Shown here piece after piece: positions 30,440 through 37,846 of a DNA stretch of 37,846 nucleotides. Origin of the DNA: a virus; IMG/VR virus record IMGVR_UViG_3300021378_000069, positions 1 to 37,846 of that record; one strand, written 5' to 3'. Position numbers and translations under genes: made by a program. The notes beneath the pieces are model-generated. The model searched no databases, was not told where the DNA came from, and saw only the letters and a program-made list of their open reading frames with translations. Position 1 is the first letter of the stretch, and each line of letters begins with the position of its first letter.

Positions 30440-31060
30440 ATGCCAATTACAACATATGCAGAATTAAAGACAAATATTGCAGATTTTCTTAACCGAGATG
30501 ACCTAACATCTGTGTCATCCACGTTTGTCTCACTCGCAGAAGCAGATTTAAACAGGCAAATCCGTCATTGGCGGCAAGAAAAGCGCAGCACAGCCGAGAT
30601 TGACACGCAATACAGCGCAATACCCGCAGATATGCTCGAAGTTATACGGTTTTATATTACAAGCGGAGATACACGCCCACTTGAGTTAATTTCGCAAGCA
30701 GAAATGCTTGATCGCAAGTTTAGAAACCTAAACACAAGCGGGCAACCAGCATATTATGCAGTTACAGCAGGTGAATTAGAGGTTTATCCAGTTCCAGATG
30801 GCACATACACGTCAGAATTGTATTATTTTGGTAAAACAGACGCATTATCTGATAGCAACACGTCAAATTGGATATTAGAGCATTATCCTGACGCATATTT
30901 GTATGGTTCACTGATACATTCTGCGCCATACCTAAAAGATGATGCAAGAATACAAGTATGGGCAGCTTTGTACCAAAATGCAATTGATGCTATAAATCGA
31001 GCAAGCGAAAAAGCTAAATTTGGCGGTTCTGGTCGTCGTATGAAAATAAGGGCATATTAA
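30440..31060 (+). CDS. Head-tail adaptor, P22 gp4-like, 206 aa
   Basis: A conserved podovirus pattern begins TYAELKTNIADFLNRDDL ... FVSLAEADLNRQIRHWRQEKRS and ends with ILEHYPDAYLYGSLIHSAPYLKDDARIQVWAALYQNAID. Such proteins form the ring under the portal that closes the filled head and receives the tail. It lies well inside the structural block. RBS is weak (GAGAG). Confidence 0.72.
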   Translation: MPITTYAELKTNIADFLNRDDLTSVSSTFVSLAEADLNRQIRHWRQEKRSTAEIDTQYSAIPADMLEVIRFYITSGDTRPLELISQAEMLDRKFRNLNTSGQPAYYAVTAGELEVYPVPDGTYTSELYYFGKTDALSDSNTSNWILEHYPDAYLYGSLIHSAPYLKDDARIQVWAALYQNAIDAINRASEKAKFGGSGRRMKIRAY

Positions 31061-31061
31061 A

Positions 31062-31442
31062 ATGAGTTTTTCTAATACATTCGAGACAACAGTTCTAACG
31101 TGGGTGTTTACGACAGGTAGCGCAACACGCCCCACAGCGTGGCACATAGCATTATATACTGGCGCACCAGATGATACAGGCGGTGGCACAGAAGTGTCTG
31201 GCGGTGGATATGGCCGTAAAGCTGTAACATTCACAATATCAGGAAATACAGCGTCAAATAACGCAGCCATCGAGTGGGACACAGCTACAGCAGGATATGG
31301 CACAGTAACACACGTAGGCGTGTTTGATGCTGCATCTGGCGGCAATTTAATTGCTTACGCTGCATTAACGACAAGCAAAACAATTGATACAGGTGATGTT
31401 TTCCGCTTACCATCAGGCGATCTTGATATTACCCTAGACTAA
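31062..31442 (+). CDS. Beta-rich tail/decoration protein, 126 aa
   Basis: The sequence TAWHIALYTGAPDDTGGGTEVSGGGYGRKAVTFTISGNTA ... VGVFDAASGGNLIAYAALTTSKTIDTGDVFRLPSGDLDITLD is a domain common in phage tail fibre and decoration proteins. It is almost all beta strand. It begins two bases after the adaptor and overlaps the next gene by one base. Confidence 0.72.
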   Translation: MSFSNTFETTVLTWVFTTGSATRPTAWHIALYTGAPDDTGGGTEVSGGGYGRKAVTFTISGNTASNNAAIEWDTATAGYGTVTHVGVFDAASGGNLIAYAALTTSKTIDTGDVFRLPSGDLDITLD

Positions 31443-32161
31443 TGGCTGAATATCGTAGTGGATATGGACGCAGTGCATATGGCTCATATAATTTTGGGCT
31501 AGATGGCTTTGTCACGGATGGCGCTGGCACAATTATCACAGTTGCGTCTACAGCGTCAGCTTCAGTACGTGTTAGATTAAGTGCATCTGACATAATCACA
31601 GTATCTACGACTGCAACGCAAGCGCAAAGAGTACGTGAAGCATCCGCAAGTAGCACAACATCATCAACAATGTCTGGTTCTGCCGAGCGTGTTCGTGAAG
31701 TTGCATCAGCAATATCTGCCAGCTCATCCACATTTGCTGTAGGCGCAAGAACACGTAACTCAAGCAGTGTAATAGCAACAACATCTACAACTAGCTCAGA
31801 TATGGTGCGTGTGAGACATGCAATATCAAATATAACGCCATCATCTAGCACATCATCAAACGCAGTTGTTGTATTTAGCAGTGCATCGCAAATCAACACA
31901 GCACTAAGCACAACCGCTACAGTTAACCGGGTGCAGTTCTCCGCGTCAGCAATTGCAACAGCATTATCTACGACATGCCGAGCAATTGAGAAGTGGGAAG
32001 TTGAACAAAATACGCCTGAAATATGGACACCCCTTGAAAAGACACCCGAAACGTGGCAAGATGTGTCTAACGCAGCCGATGATTGGTCTGCCACTCCCCC
32101 GACATCGAAGGAATGGACAACTGCATCGGCAACCAGTGAAATTTGGTCTAACGCCGCATAA
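31442..32161 (+). CDS. Tail protein with exact 20-residue and 10-residue repeats, 239 aa
   Basis: Residues 31-180 form eight repeats of exactly 20 residues. Each starts at Ile (31, 51, 91, 111, 131, 151, 171; Ser at 71) followed by Ser/Thr/Ala and usually an RVR-type centre and an SAS end. Residues 186-239 have a Trp at 186, then every 10 residues at 195, 205, 215, 225, 235, usually after (T/S)xExx. This regular pitch suggests a beta-solenoid or fibrous shaft. It starts in TAATG overlap. It probably is a tail fibre or neck-fibre component. Confidence 0.78.
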   Translation: MAEYRSGYGRSAYGSYNFGLDGFVTDGAGTIITVASTASASVRVRLSASDIITVSTTATQAQRVREASASSTTSSTMSGSAERVREVASAISASSSTFAVGARTRNSSSVIATTSTTSSDMVRVRHAISNITPSSSTSSNAVVVFSSASQINTALSTTATVNRVQFSASAIATALSTTCRAIEKWEVEQNTPEIWTPLEKTPETWQDVSNAADDWSATPPTSKEWTTASATSEIWSNAA

Positions 32162-32176
32162 GGCTAACGCCGCATA
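32148..32176 (+). repeat. 13-bp tandem duplication at gene end
   Basis: CTAACGCCGCATA occurs at 32148-32160 and again at 32164-32176. The first copy encodes the last residues and stop of the repeat protein, the second lies between genes and ends at the RBS of the tail fibre gene. A local slip duplication is the simplest reading. Confidence 0.8.
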
Positions 32177-32186
32177 GGAGATTAAC

Positions 32187-34820
32187 ATGGCTGATACTAC
32201 AACAACGACATATAGCTTAGTGAAGCCAGAAGTTGGCGCGTCCGAGGATACTTGGGGTACAAAGATAAACACCAATTTAGATAATCTTGATAATCTGCTA
32301 GACGGGACAACACCTGTCACGGGCATTGATATTAACTCTGGTACGATTGATGGCACAGTCATTGGCGGAGCATCAGCTGCGGCTGGTACATTTACAAATA
32401 TTGCGGGTACGCTAACGACTGCCGCACAAGCTAACATAACGTCACTTGGAAGCCTTACATCTTTAGACGTAACTGGCAATGTAACATTCGGTGACAACGA
32501 CAAAGCCATCTTCGGTGCTGGGTCTGACCTACAGATTTACCATGATGGGTCACATAGTTATGTAACGGATGCTGGTACTGGAAATCTTAGAATTAGAGGA
32601 ACAAGCATAGAACTAAGCAATGCAGATGGTTCTAAACGATATGGTGAATACTTAAATGGTGATGCAGTAAAACTTTACCACGATGGAACTAAAAAGTTTG
32701 AAACAACAGCAACAGGTATTTCAGTAACTGGTCAAGTAGACGTTAACAGCACTGCCCGAATAGATAGTAACGGTAATGTTAAAGCGGCGAGTGGAACGGC
32801 GGCGGCTCCAACCCATTCGTTTTTAAGTGACCCAGATAACGGTATGTTTAGAGCAACGACTAACACTGTAGGTTTTTCTACCACTGGTACAGAACGTATG
32901 CGCATAGACTCGTCAGGTAACTTGTTGGTGGGTACTACTACATCAACCTTATACAATGCTACTTCTGGTACAGGATTAAGTTACAGGAATGGTGTTGCCT
33001 TAGATATAGCCAGAGAAAACACTGGCTTTAGTCAACCTCTTATAAACCTTAACTTAACGGGGGCAGATGGTGACCATATATTATTCTACAAAGACGGCAC
33101 AACTGTAGGTAGTATTGGTGCTAATGGGTCATATCCATATATTGGTTCTCATGGTACTTCAGGCAAAGGTTTAAAAATTACCGATGCTCTACTCCCAGCT
33201 ACAAACGCTGGTGCTTTTAACGATGCAGATGTAAATTTAGGTGCATCAAATGTACGTTGGAAAGACCTCTACCTCAGTGGTTTTACTCGTTATAACACAG
33301 AAGTTTACGTTGGTGATGGGGCTTCTATATCTGGTAGTTATTCAGCTAATGACTTGTTGTTACACACAGACAACAATCCTATTGTGTTTAGACCTAACGG
33401 CACAGAACGTATGCGCATCGACTCGTCAGGCAACGTTGGTATTGGGACAGATAATCCTACTGGTCAGCTTCATATTAAGGGCGATGCTGACATGGGCATT
33501 AGGGTTGAGTCAGCGGCAGGAGGATATTCAGCTATTTCCTTTGGGGACTCTGTAGATACTGTGCGTGGTGGCATTACTTATTATAGCACTGATAACTCGT
33601 TGCAGTTTAGAGGTTATAACAACACAGAACGTATGCGCATCGACTCGTCAGGCAACGTTGGTATTGGGCGAACGCCAGTTAACACCCTGTCACCATCTCT
33701 AGAAATGGTTAGCGGCGGGTCACTTTTCGGCTACGGCGACGCTTTGTACTTAGCCTCAAATCTTTACTATGCAAGCGGCTGGAAAGCTATGGCAACAGGC
33801 GGCGGTGCGAAATACGTCTCTGATTCAAATGGCCACAGATTCTACACCAGCGCATCGGCTTCCGCTGGTGCGGCGGCTACTCCTTCAGAACGTATGCGCA
33901 TCGACTCGTCAGGTAACGTTGATATTAAAACTGTTGGTTCAGCGTCAGCCCCCTCTTTACATTTTGGAGGTGATTCTGACACTGGTTTCTTTAAGCCAAT
34001 ATCTAACACACTTGCTTTTTCTACATTTGGCTCAGAACGTATGCGCATCGACTCGTCAGGCACCTTGTTGGTGGGTAAGAGTACTACTTCCATTGGGACT
34101 GTAGGTCATCGTATTAGTGGCGATGGGTATTTTTATGGTACAAGAGCAATGGGTTCTAACGGCACTGACCCTGTTTTTCTTGCAAACATTCTTAACAATA
34201 ATGGAAACGCAATAGAAATATACAAAGACTCTAGTAGAGCAGGGAGTATTGGGGTTGAAGCGAATCAACTTTACGCTGTAACTGGTGATACTGGATTAAA
34301 GTTTGCCGATGGAGTTGACGCAGTTGTGCCTGTTAATGCTGGTGGCGCAAATAGAGACAACGCTATAGATTTAGGCGTTTCTGGTGTCCGATTTGACGAC
34401 ATCTACGCAACCAACGGCACAATCCAAACATCTGATGCTACTGAAAAGCAAGACATAGCATCACTTACAGCAACAGAAATGCTAGTAGGTAAACGTATCT
34501 CAGTATTGTTCAAGACATTTAGATGGAAAGACAGTGTAGCTGAAAAGGGTGATAATGCCCGTACTCATACAGGTGTCATAGCTCAAGACGTACAAGCGGC
34601 TTTCACAGCAGAAGGTTTAGATGCTGGTGACTACGCATTGTTTATCTCAAGCACATGGTTTGTAGATGCTGAAGGTAATGAAGTCGAAGAAGGCACAGAA
34701 GGCGCAACAAGTAAAACTAGAATGGGTATTCGTTACCCTGAGTTACTCTCTTTTGTAGCCGCATACAACGAACAACGATTTGCTTCTATCGAGGCAAGAC
34801 TAACAGCATTGGAAGGATAA
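32187..34820 (+). CDS. Tail fibre with C-terminal S74 autoprotease chaperone, 877 aa
   Basis: The N-terminal ~100 residues anchor it ([27 protein letters not shown]). The shaft consists of beta-rich repeats with the peptide [10 protein letters not shown](V/L) at residues 236, 407, 481, 568 and 617. The C-terminal part, [12 protein letters not shown] with S749 and K754 followed by [12 protein letters not shown], is the intramolecular chaperone of peptidase S74, which trimerises the fibre and then cuts itself off near S749, releasing about 129 residues. The closing coiled coil is EARLTALEG. This is the likely receptor-binding protein. An RBS AGGAG precedes the start. Confidence 0.9.
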   Translation: MADTTTTTYSLVKPEVGASEDTWGTKINTNLDNLDNLLDGTTPVTGIDINSGTIDGTVIGGASAAAGTFTNIAGTLTTAAQANITSLGSLTSLDVTGNVTFGDNDKAIFGAGSDLQIYHDGSHSYVTDAGTGNLRIRGTSIELSNADGSKRYGEYLNGDAVKLYHDGTKKFETTATGISVTGQVDVNSTARIDSNGNVKAASGTAAAPTHSFLSDPDNGMFRATTNTVGFSTTGTERMRIDSSGNLLVGTTTSTLYNATSGTGLSYRNGVALDIARENTGFSQPLINLNLTGADGDHILFYKDGTTVGSIGANGSYPYIGSHGTSGKGLKITDALLPATNAGAFNDADVNLGASNVRWKDLYLSGFTRYNTEVYVGDGASISGSYSANDLLLHTDNNPIVFRPNGTERMRIDSSGNVGIGTDNPTGQLHIKGDADMGIRVESAAGGYSAISFGDSVDTVRGGITYYSTDNSLQFRGYNNTERMRIDSSGNVGIGRTPVNTLSPSLEMVSGGSLFGYGDALYLASNLYYASGWKAMATGGGAKYVSDSNGHRFYTSASASAGAAATPSERMRIDSSGNVDIKTVGSASAPSLHFGGDSDTGFFKPISNTLAFSTFGSERMRIDSSGTLLVGKSTTSIGTVGHRISGDGYFYGTRAMGSNGTDPVFLANILNNNGNAIEIYKDSSRAGSIGVEANQLYAVTGDTGLKFADGVDAVVPVNAGGANRDNAIDLGVSGVRFDDIYATNGTIQTSDATEKQDIASLTATEMLVGKRISVLFKTFRWKDSVAEKGDNARTHTGVIAQDVQAAFTAEGLDAGDYALFISSTWFVDAEGNEVEEGTEGATSKTRMGIRYPELLSFVAAYNEQRFASIEARLTALEG
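32892..34060 (+). repeat. Five dispersed 26-bp repeats inside the tail fibre gene
   Basis: A 26-base unit starting GAACGTATGCGCAT and ending CTCGTCAGG recurs at 32892-32917, 33405-33430, 33627-33652, 33888-33913 and 34035-34060; the first differs by one base. They encode ERMRIDSSG. Near identity at the DNA level is more than protein conservation needs, so recent duplication or recombination is likely. Confidence 0.85.
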
Positions 34821-34824
34821 CAAA

Positions 34825-35127
34825 ATGCCAAACACACACACATGGTCTATCGCTAACCTAGAGCGAAACACATCTGATGACTCAGTAACAATAGCACACT
34901 GGCGTTGCGAAAGCACAGATGGAACGAACACTGCATCAGCATACGGAACAACATCCCATACAGGCGTACCATCAGACGATGACTACATTCCTTACGCTGA
35001 TCTAACAGAGGCAAACGTATTAGCTTGGGTACACGAACAAGTAGTCAAAGCTGATACTGAAGCGGCTAACGATGCTAAGATAGCTGAACTTGCAACACCA
35101 ACATCCACAACTGGGATGCCTTGGTAA
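34825..35127 (+). CDS. Tail-fibre-adjacent small protein, 100 aa
   Basis: TWSIANLERNTSDDSVTIAHWRCESTDGTNTASAYGTT ... YIPYADLTEANVLAWVHEQV is a beta-rich conserved phage domain that lies after fibre genes in marine phages (DUF7936-like by memory). It may assist fibre assembly or bind the tip. Begins four bases after the fibre stop. Confidence 0.7.
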   Translation: MPNTHTWSIANLERNTSDDSVTIAHWRCESTDGTNTASAYGTTSHTGVPSDDDYIPYADLTEANVLAWVHEQVVKADTEAANDAKIAELATPTSTTGMPW

Positions 35128-35157
35128 TTTTAAACACTTAAACTAAAGGAGATCAAA

Positions 35158-35385
35158 ATGGCTGAAGATAAAAAGGTTATTACGATTGATGACAAAGACT
35201 ACACTGAAGACCAACTCACTGACGCACAAAAGGTTATGATTAACCATATTAATTCTTTGCAGCAGAAGATTGGTTCGGCAGAGTTTAACTTAGACCAACT
35301 CAAAGTAGGCAGAGATGCTTTCACAAAGATGCTACGTGTATCCTTAGATGAGGTAATAATTGAAGCTGAAGAAGCTGAAGAATAA
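35158..35385 (+). CDS. Small coiled-coil protein, DUF6447-like, 75 aa
   Basis: It carries ITIDDKDYTEDQLTDAQKVMINHINSLQQKIGSAEFNLDQLKVGRDAF, a beta hairpin followed by a coiled coil, a pattern of small proteins near tail fibre genes of aquatic phages. The ending is acidic. AAAGGAG lies about seven bases before the ATG. Confidence 0.72.
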   Translation: MAEDKKVITIDDKDYTEDQLTDAQKVMINHINSLQQKIGSAEFNLDQLKVGRDAFTKMLRVSLDEVIIEAEEAEE

Positions 35386-35396
35386 ACAAATATATG

Positions 35397-35433
35397 CAAC
35401 AGGGGTAACTAGTATTACTCCTGTTGTTATTTT
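35397..35433 (+). terminator. Rho-independent terminator after tail fibre group
   Basis: A 12-pair stem (CAACAGGGGTAA with TTACTCCTGTTG, one G-U pair) with loop CTAGTA is followed by TTATTTT. It lies 12 bases after the stop of the small coiled-coil gene. Confidence 0.85.
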
Positions 35434-35453
35434 ACTGCAAAATGTGTTATAGT
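35424..35453 (+). promoter_or_regulatory. Possible promoter for tail stabilisation gene
   Basis: TTGTTA (35424-35429) and TATAGT (35448-35453) are spaced by 18 bases. It lies between a terminator and the ATG at 35482, which needs a new start of transcription. The -35 is weak and overlaps the terminator's right arm. Confidence 0.35.
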
Positions 35454-35481
35454 CCAACAAGTTCAACGCCATGAGGTCTAT

Positions 35482-36963
35482 ATGCCACTTATTCCACTAG
35501 ATATTCCTTCTGGAGTTTACCGTAACGGAACTGACCTGCAATCCAATGGCCGCTGGCGTGATGCAAATTTAATTCGATGGATAGATAATACTATGCGCCC
35601 AATGGGTGGCTGGCGTACACGTTCGGATAACGCAGCCGCAGCTCCAGTGCGTGGCATGTTATCTTGGATAGATAATAGCAATGCCCGGTGGATAGCTGGC
35701 GGATCATATAATAAATTATACGTCTGGAATGAAACTGGCATAAGATACGATATAACCCCGACTTCATTTACTGCGGGCAGAGATGACGCAATATCATTTA
35801 CAGGATATGGTGGTAGTTTATACGGCAGCTACGCATTTGGTGTAGAGCGTCCAGACACAGTTAGAATACAGCCAGCAACATCATGGGCATTAGATACATG
35901 GGGCGAATACCTTGTGGGATGTACGGAAGATGATGGTAAAATATACGAGTGGGCATTGGCGACAGGCACACCAGCCGCAGTTATAGCAAACGCTCCAATA
36001 AATAACAGATCATTGGTGGTAACAGAAGAGCGTTTCTTATTTGCTCTTGGAGCGGGTGGAAACCCGCGCAAAGTGCAATGGTCTGATCGAGAAGATAACA
36101 CGCTATGGACGCCAGCCGCCACAAATGAAGCTGGTGATTTAGAGTTAAACACAAGCGGTCAAATTATGGCAGGCATTAAAGTGCGAGGCCAAACGCTTAT
36201 CCTAACCAGCACAGACGCACACGTAGCAAATTATGTAGGCCCACCATATGTTTATGGTATTGAGCGTGTTGGCTCATCATGTGGTTTAGCTGCAAATAAA
36301 GCAGTATCAGTTGTTGACTCAGGTGCATTCTGGATGGGCGCACACGCATTTTATGCTTACACTGGCGGTAGAGTGCAAGAAATACAAAGTGAAGTTGCGG
36401 ATTACGTGTTTAACGATATGAACCGAGGCCAAATAAGTAAGGCATTCTGCGTAACTAACAGCAACTTTGGTGAGATATTCTGGTTTTACCCATCAGCTCA
36501 ATCTACTGAGAATGACCGATATGTTGTGTTTAACTATATTGAAAACACATGGTATATTGGCGAATTGGCAAGAACTGCTGGCGTAGACGCAGGCGCATTC
36601 AGAAAACCTCTTTGGGTAGATGCAGATAATTATAAAATATACGAGCATGAGATTGGATACGATTACGGTTCACTTGTGCCATTTGCAGAAACAGGCCCTA
36701 TTATGCTTGGGTCTGGCGATACAGTTGCGTCTGTAACCGAAATGATACCTGATGAGAAAACGCAAGGTGATGTGAACGTGACGTTTAAAACACGATTCTA
36801 TCCCAACGGTGTTGAGCGTGATTACGGCCCATATACAATGTCCACGCCTACATCATTGAGATTTACCGGGCGTCAAATGAGAATGCGTGTAAGCGCAGTT
36901 GAATTAGGCGATTGGCGTGTTGGTGTAAATAGACTTGATGTTGTTGCAGGTGGTAGAAGATGA
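35482..36963 (+). CDS. Tail stabilisation protein, P22 gp10-like, 493 aa
   Basis: The family caps the head-tail adaptor and forms the tail hub of short-tailed phages. MPLIPLDIPSGVYRNGTDLQSNGRWRDANLIRW opens the protein as in the phage stabilisation family, followed by beta-rich repeats like a propeller (GIERVGSSCGLAANKAV, GAFWMGAHAFYAYTGG) and a final beta domain. Length is close to P22 gp10 (about 470). GAGG lies eight bases before the ATG. The next gene starts in an ATGA overlap. Confidence 0.85.
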   Translation: MPLIPLDIPSGVYRNGTDLQSNGRWRDANLIRWIDNTMRPMGGWRTRSDNAAAAPVRGMLSWIDNSNARWIAGGSYNKLYVWNETGIRYDITPTSFTAGRDDAISFTGYGGSLYGSYAFGVERPDTVRIQPATSWALDTWGEYLVGCTEDDGKIYEWALATGTPAAVIANAPINNRSLVVTEERFLFALGAGGNPRKVQWSDREDNTLWTPAATNEAGDLELNTSGQIMAGIKVRGQTLILTSTDAHVANYVGPPYVYGIERVGSSCGLAANKAVSVVDSGAFWMGAHAFYAYTGGRVQEIQSEVADYVFNDMNRGQISKAFCVTNSNFGEIFWFYPSAQSTENDRYVVFNYIENTWYIGELARTAGVDAGAFRKPLWVDADNYKIYEHEIGYDYGSLVPFAETGPIMLGSGDTVASVTEMIPDEKTQGDVNVTFKTRFYPNGVERDYGPYTMSTPTSLRFTGRQMRMRVSAVELGDWRVGVNRLDVVAGGRR

Positions 36964-37622
36964 CGCAACAGCAAAGGCCACCAGAACCATATGGAGATGA
37001 TTGGAAAACATGGGGCAGACGCCTCATGCAATTTATGTCACAAACAAGATCACCCCTCGTTCAACAAACTGGTGGCGAAACCGCAGCTGATGACGGTACG
37101 CTTATGTGGGATCGTGAATATAAATATCCTGTCGTGAGCGAAGGCGGGGAATGGCGTCAAATTGTAATGGAAGGCGGACACGCTAACTTTATTAAAACAT
37201 CAGACGTTACGCCAGCTCTAGCAAATACGGCATACAAGCTGACCTATGATGCACCATCTGGCAATTCAAAGATTACACAAGGTACGCCAGCAAGTAGAAT
37301 TGTATTTGAAGAGGCTGGAGAATATGTATTATCATTTTCAGCACAAATATCATCAACAAGTGCAAGCACAGTGCATTTTTACTTTTGGCCTAGCATAAAT
37401 GGTACAGCGTCAGCAAATGGTGCTATGACAACTGCACTACATCAGAATAATGCTACAGTTGTTACATCCAGAACGCAGATATTTACTGTGGCGGCTAATG
37501 ATTATCTTGAGGTAAATTACATGATAGATAATACAGCTGGATTTTTAAATTACACAGCTGCATCATCTCCAGTGCCAGCTATACCATCCTCAACATTATC
37601 AATAACGAGGACGCACGCATGA
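36960..37622 (+). CDS. Tail needle/spike-like protein with C-terminal jelly-roll domain, 220 aa
   Basis: The first ~35 residues (PPEPYGDDWKTWGRRLMQFM) are a helix common to small podovirus tail proteins. Residues ~85-220 form a beta-sandwich (RIVFEEAGEYVLSFSAQISS ... VHFYFWPSING ... DYLEVNYMIDN) similar in pattern to C1q/TNF-like trimer domains. A trimeric tail tip or fibre is inferred from its position after gp10-like and before the small GNAT-like protein, which it overlaps by four bases. Confidence 0.7.
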   Translation: MTQQQRPPEPYGDDWKTWGRRLMQFMSQTRSPLVQQTGGETAADDGTLMWDREYKYPVVSEGGEWRQIVMEGGHANFIKTSDVTPALANTAYKLTYDAPSGNSKITQGTPASRIVFEEAGEYVLSFSAQISSTSASTVHFYFWPSINGTASANGAMTTALHQNNATVVTSRTQIFTVAANDYLEVNYMIDNTAGFLNYTAASSPVPAIPSSTLSITRTHA

Positions 37623-37846
37623 ATGAAGAATTAGAGAGATGTAAGCCTTGGATTGAAGCAGCTTTAGAGTATTCTGGTGGTACACATGACTTTATCGATG
37701 TTGCTGAAGGAATATATAAGGGTACAATGCAGTTGTGGCCTACGCCAAAGGGGTGCATAGTAACAGAAATTGTGGTATATCCACGTAAGCGAATGTTAAA
37801 CGTGTTCCTTGGGGGCGGCGAATTGGATCAGATTTTGGATATGCAC
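37619..37846 (+). CDS. Small GNAT-like protein (5' part, continues at position 2)
   Basis: Begins in an ATGA overlap with the stop of the preceding gene and reads MNEELERCKPWIEAALEYSGGTHDF... to the edge. Joined through the circular junction with the left-edge segment it encodes 120 residues. The YSGGTHDFIDVAEGIYKGTMQLW part is typical of small conserved podovirus proteins. This part shows the true start of the gene listed at 2-280. Confidence 0.82.
   Translation, partial: MNEELERCKPWIEAALEYSGGTHDFIDVAEGIYKGTMQLWPTPKGCIVTEIVVYPRKRMLNVFLGGGELDQILDMH
37702..37846. repeat. Right copy of terminal redundancy
   Basis: Matches 1-145 with an offset of 37701; only four bases near the left end of the repeat differ. 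The unit length of the circular genome is therefore about 37701 bases. Confidence 0.95.

Noticed and set aside
31429-32094. 221-codon minus-strand reading frame
   Set aside because: Antisense to the 20-residue repeat protein; its length comes from the repeated codons on the other strand.

Overview
This window is a complete or nearly complete genome of an AT-leaning, tailed double-stranded DNA phage. It most likely comes from a metagenome of a marine or freshwater bacterium. The last 145 bases repeat the first 145 (126 of them exactly), and the gene cut at the right edge resumes at the left edge, so the molecule closes into a circle of about 37.7 kb. A P22-like portal, a P22 gp4-like adaptor and a gp10-like stabilisation protein, together with the absence of sheath, tape-measure and baseplate genes, indicate a short-tailed (podovirus-type) virion. 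The capsid protein looks like the SU10/DUF5309 type. The holin is of the gene-transfer-agent three-helix type and several genes resemble those of phages of marine Alphaproteobacteria, so an alphaproteobacterial host is a reasonable inference but is not proven. No integrase, phage DNA polymerase, RNA polymerase or tRNA gene was seen.

Layout. 1-10145 (+): virion genes in tight overlap: a small acetyltransferase-like protein, four Ala/Gly/Gln-rich probable ejection proteins, portal, a small protein, scaffold and major capsid protein, closed by a strong UUCG-loop terminator. 10203-16199 (+): small head or unknown proteins, five secreted proteins with paired cysteines (11246-13873), a membrane-anchored coiled-coil protein, an EF-hand membrane protein, a GTA-type holin, a GH19 endolysin and a PD-(D/E)XK nuclease. 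This block meets the minus-strand operon at a bidirectional terminator (16240-16275). 16288-19646 (-): eight genes overlapping by 1-4 bases or nearly touching, including a C5-cytosine methyltransferase, all read from a good sigma70-like promoter at 19681-19708. 19801-24242 (+): a ribbon-helix-helix regulator, a RuvC-like resolvase, a RecE-like exonuclease, an AlpA-like HTH protein, a single-strand-binding protein and a primase-helicase, with a GGACA/TGTCC iteron cluster before the primase. 24243-25598: mostly regulatory DNA with dyads, hairpins and two small genes. 25599-37846 (+): HNH-AP2 endonuclease, terminase subunits, an ADP-ribosyltransferase-like virion protein, adaptor, tail fibre with an S74 autoprotease, stabilisation protein and further tail proteins, wrapping round to position 1.

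Inferred working: the divergent 19.65-19.80 kb region drives leftward host-modifying genes and rightward replication and recombination genes. Replication borrows the host polymerase. Packaging and virion genes run as one long rightward block through the circular junction, and the lysis and secreted-protein genes follow the capsid genes. The least explained parts are the secreted-protein cassette beside the lysis genes, the ParB-like plus ADP-ribosyltransferase-like protein, and a tail protein built on an exact 20/10-residue period.
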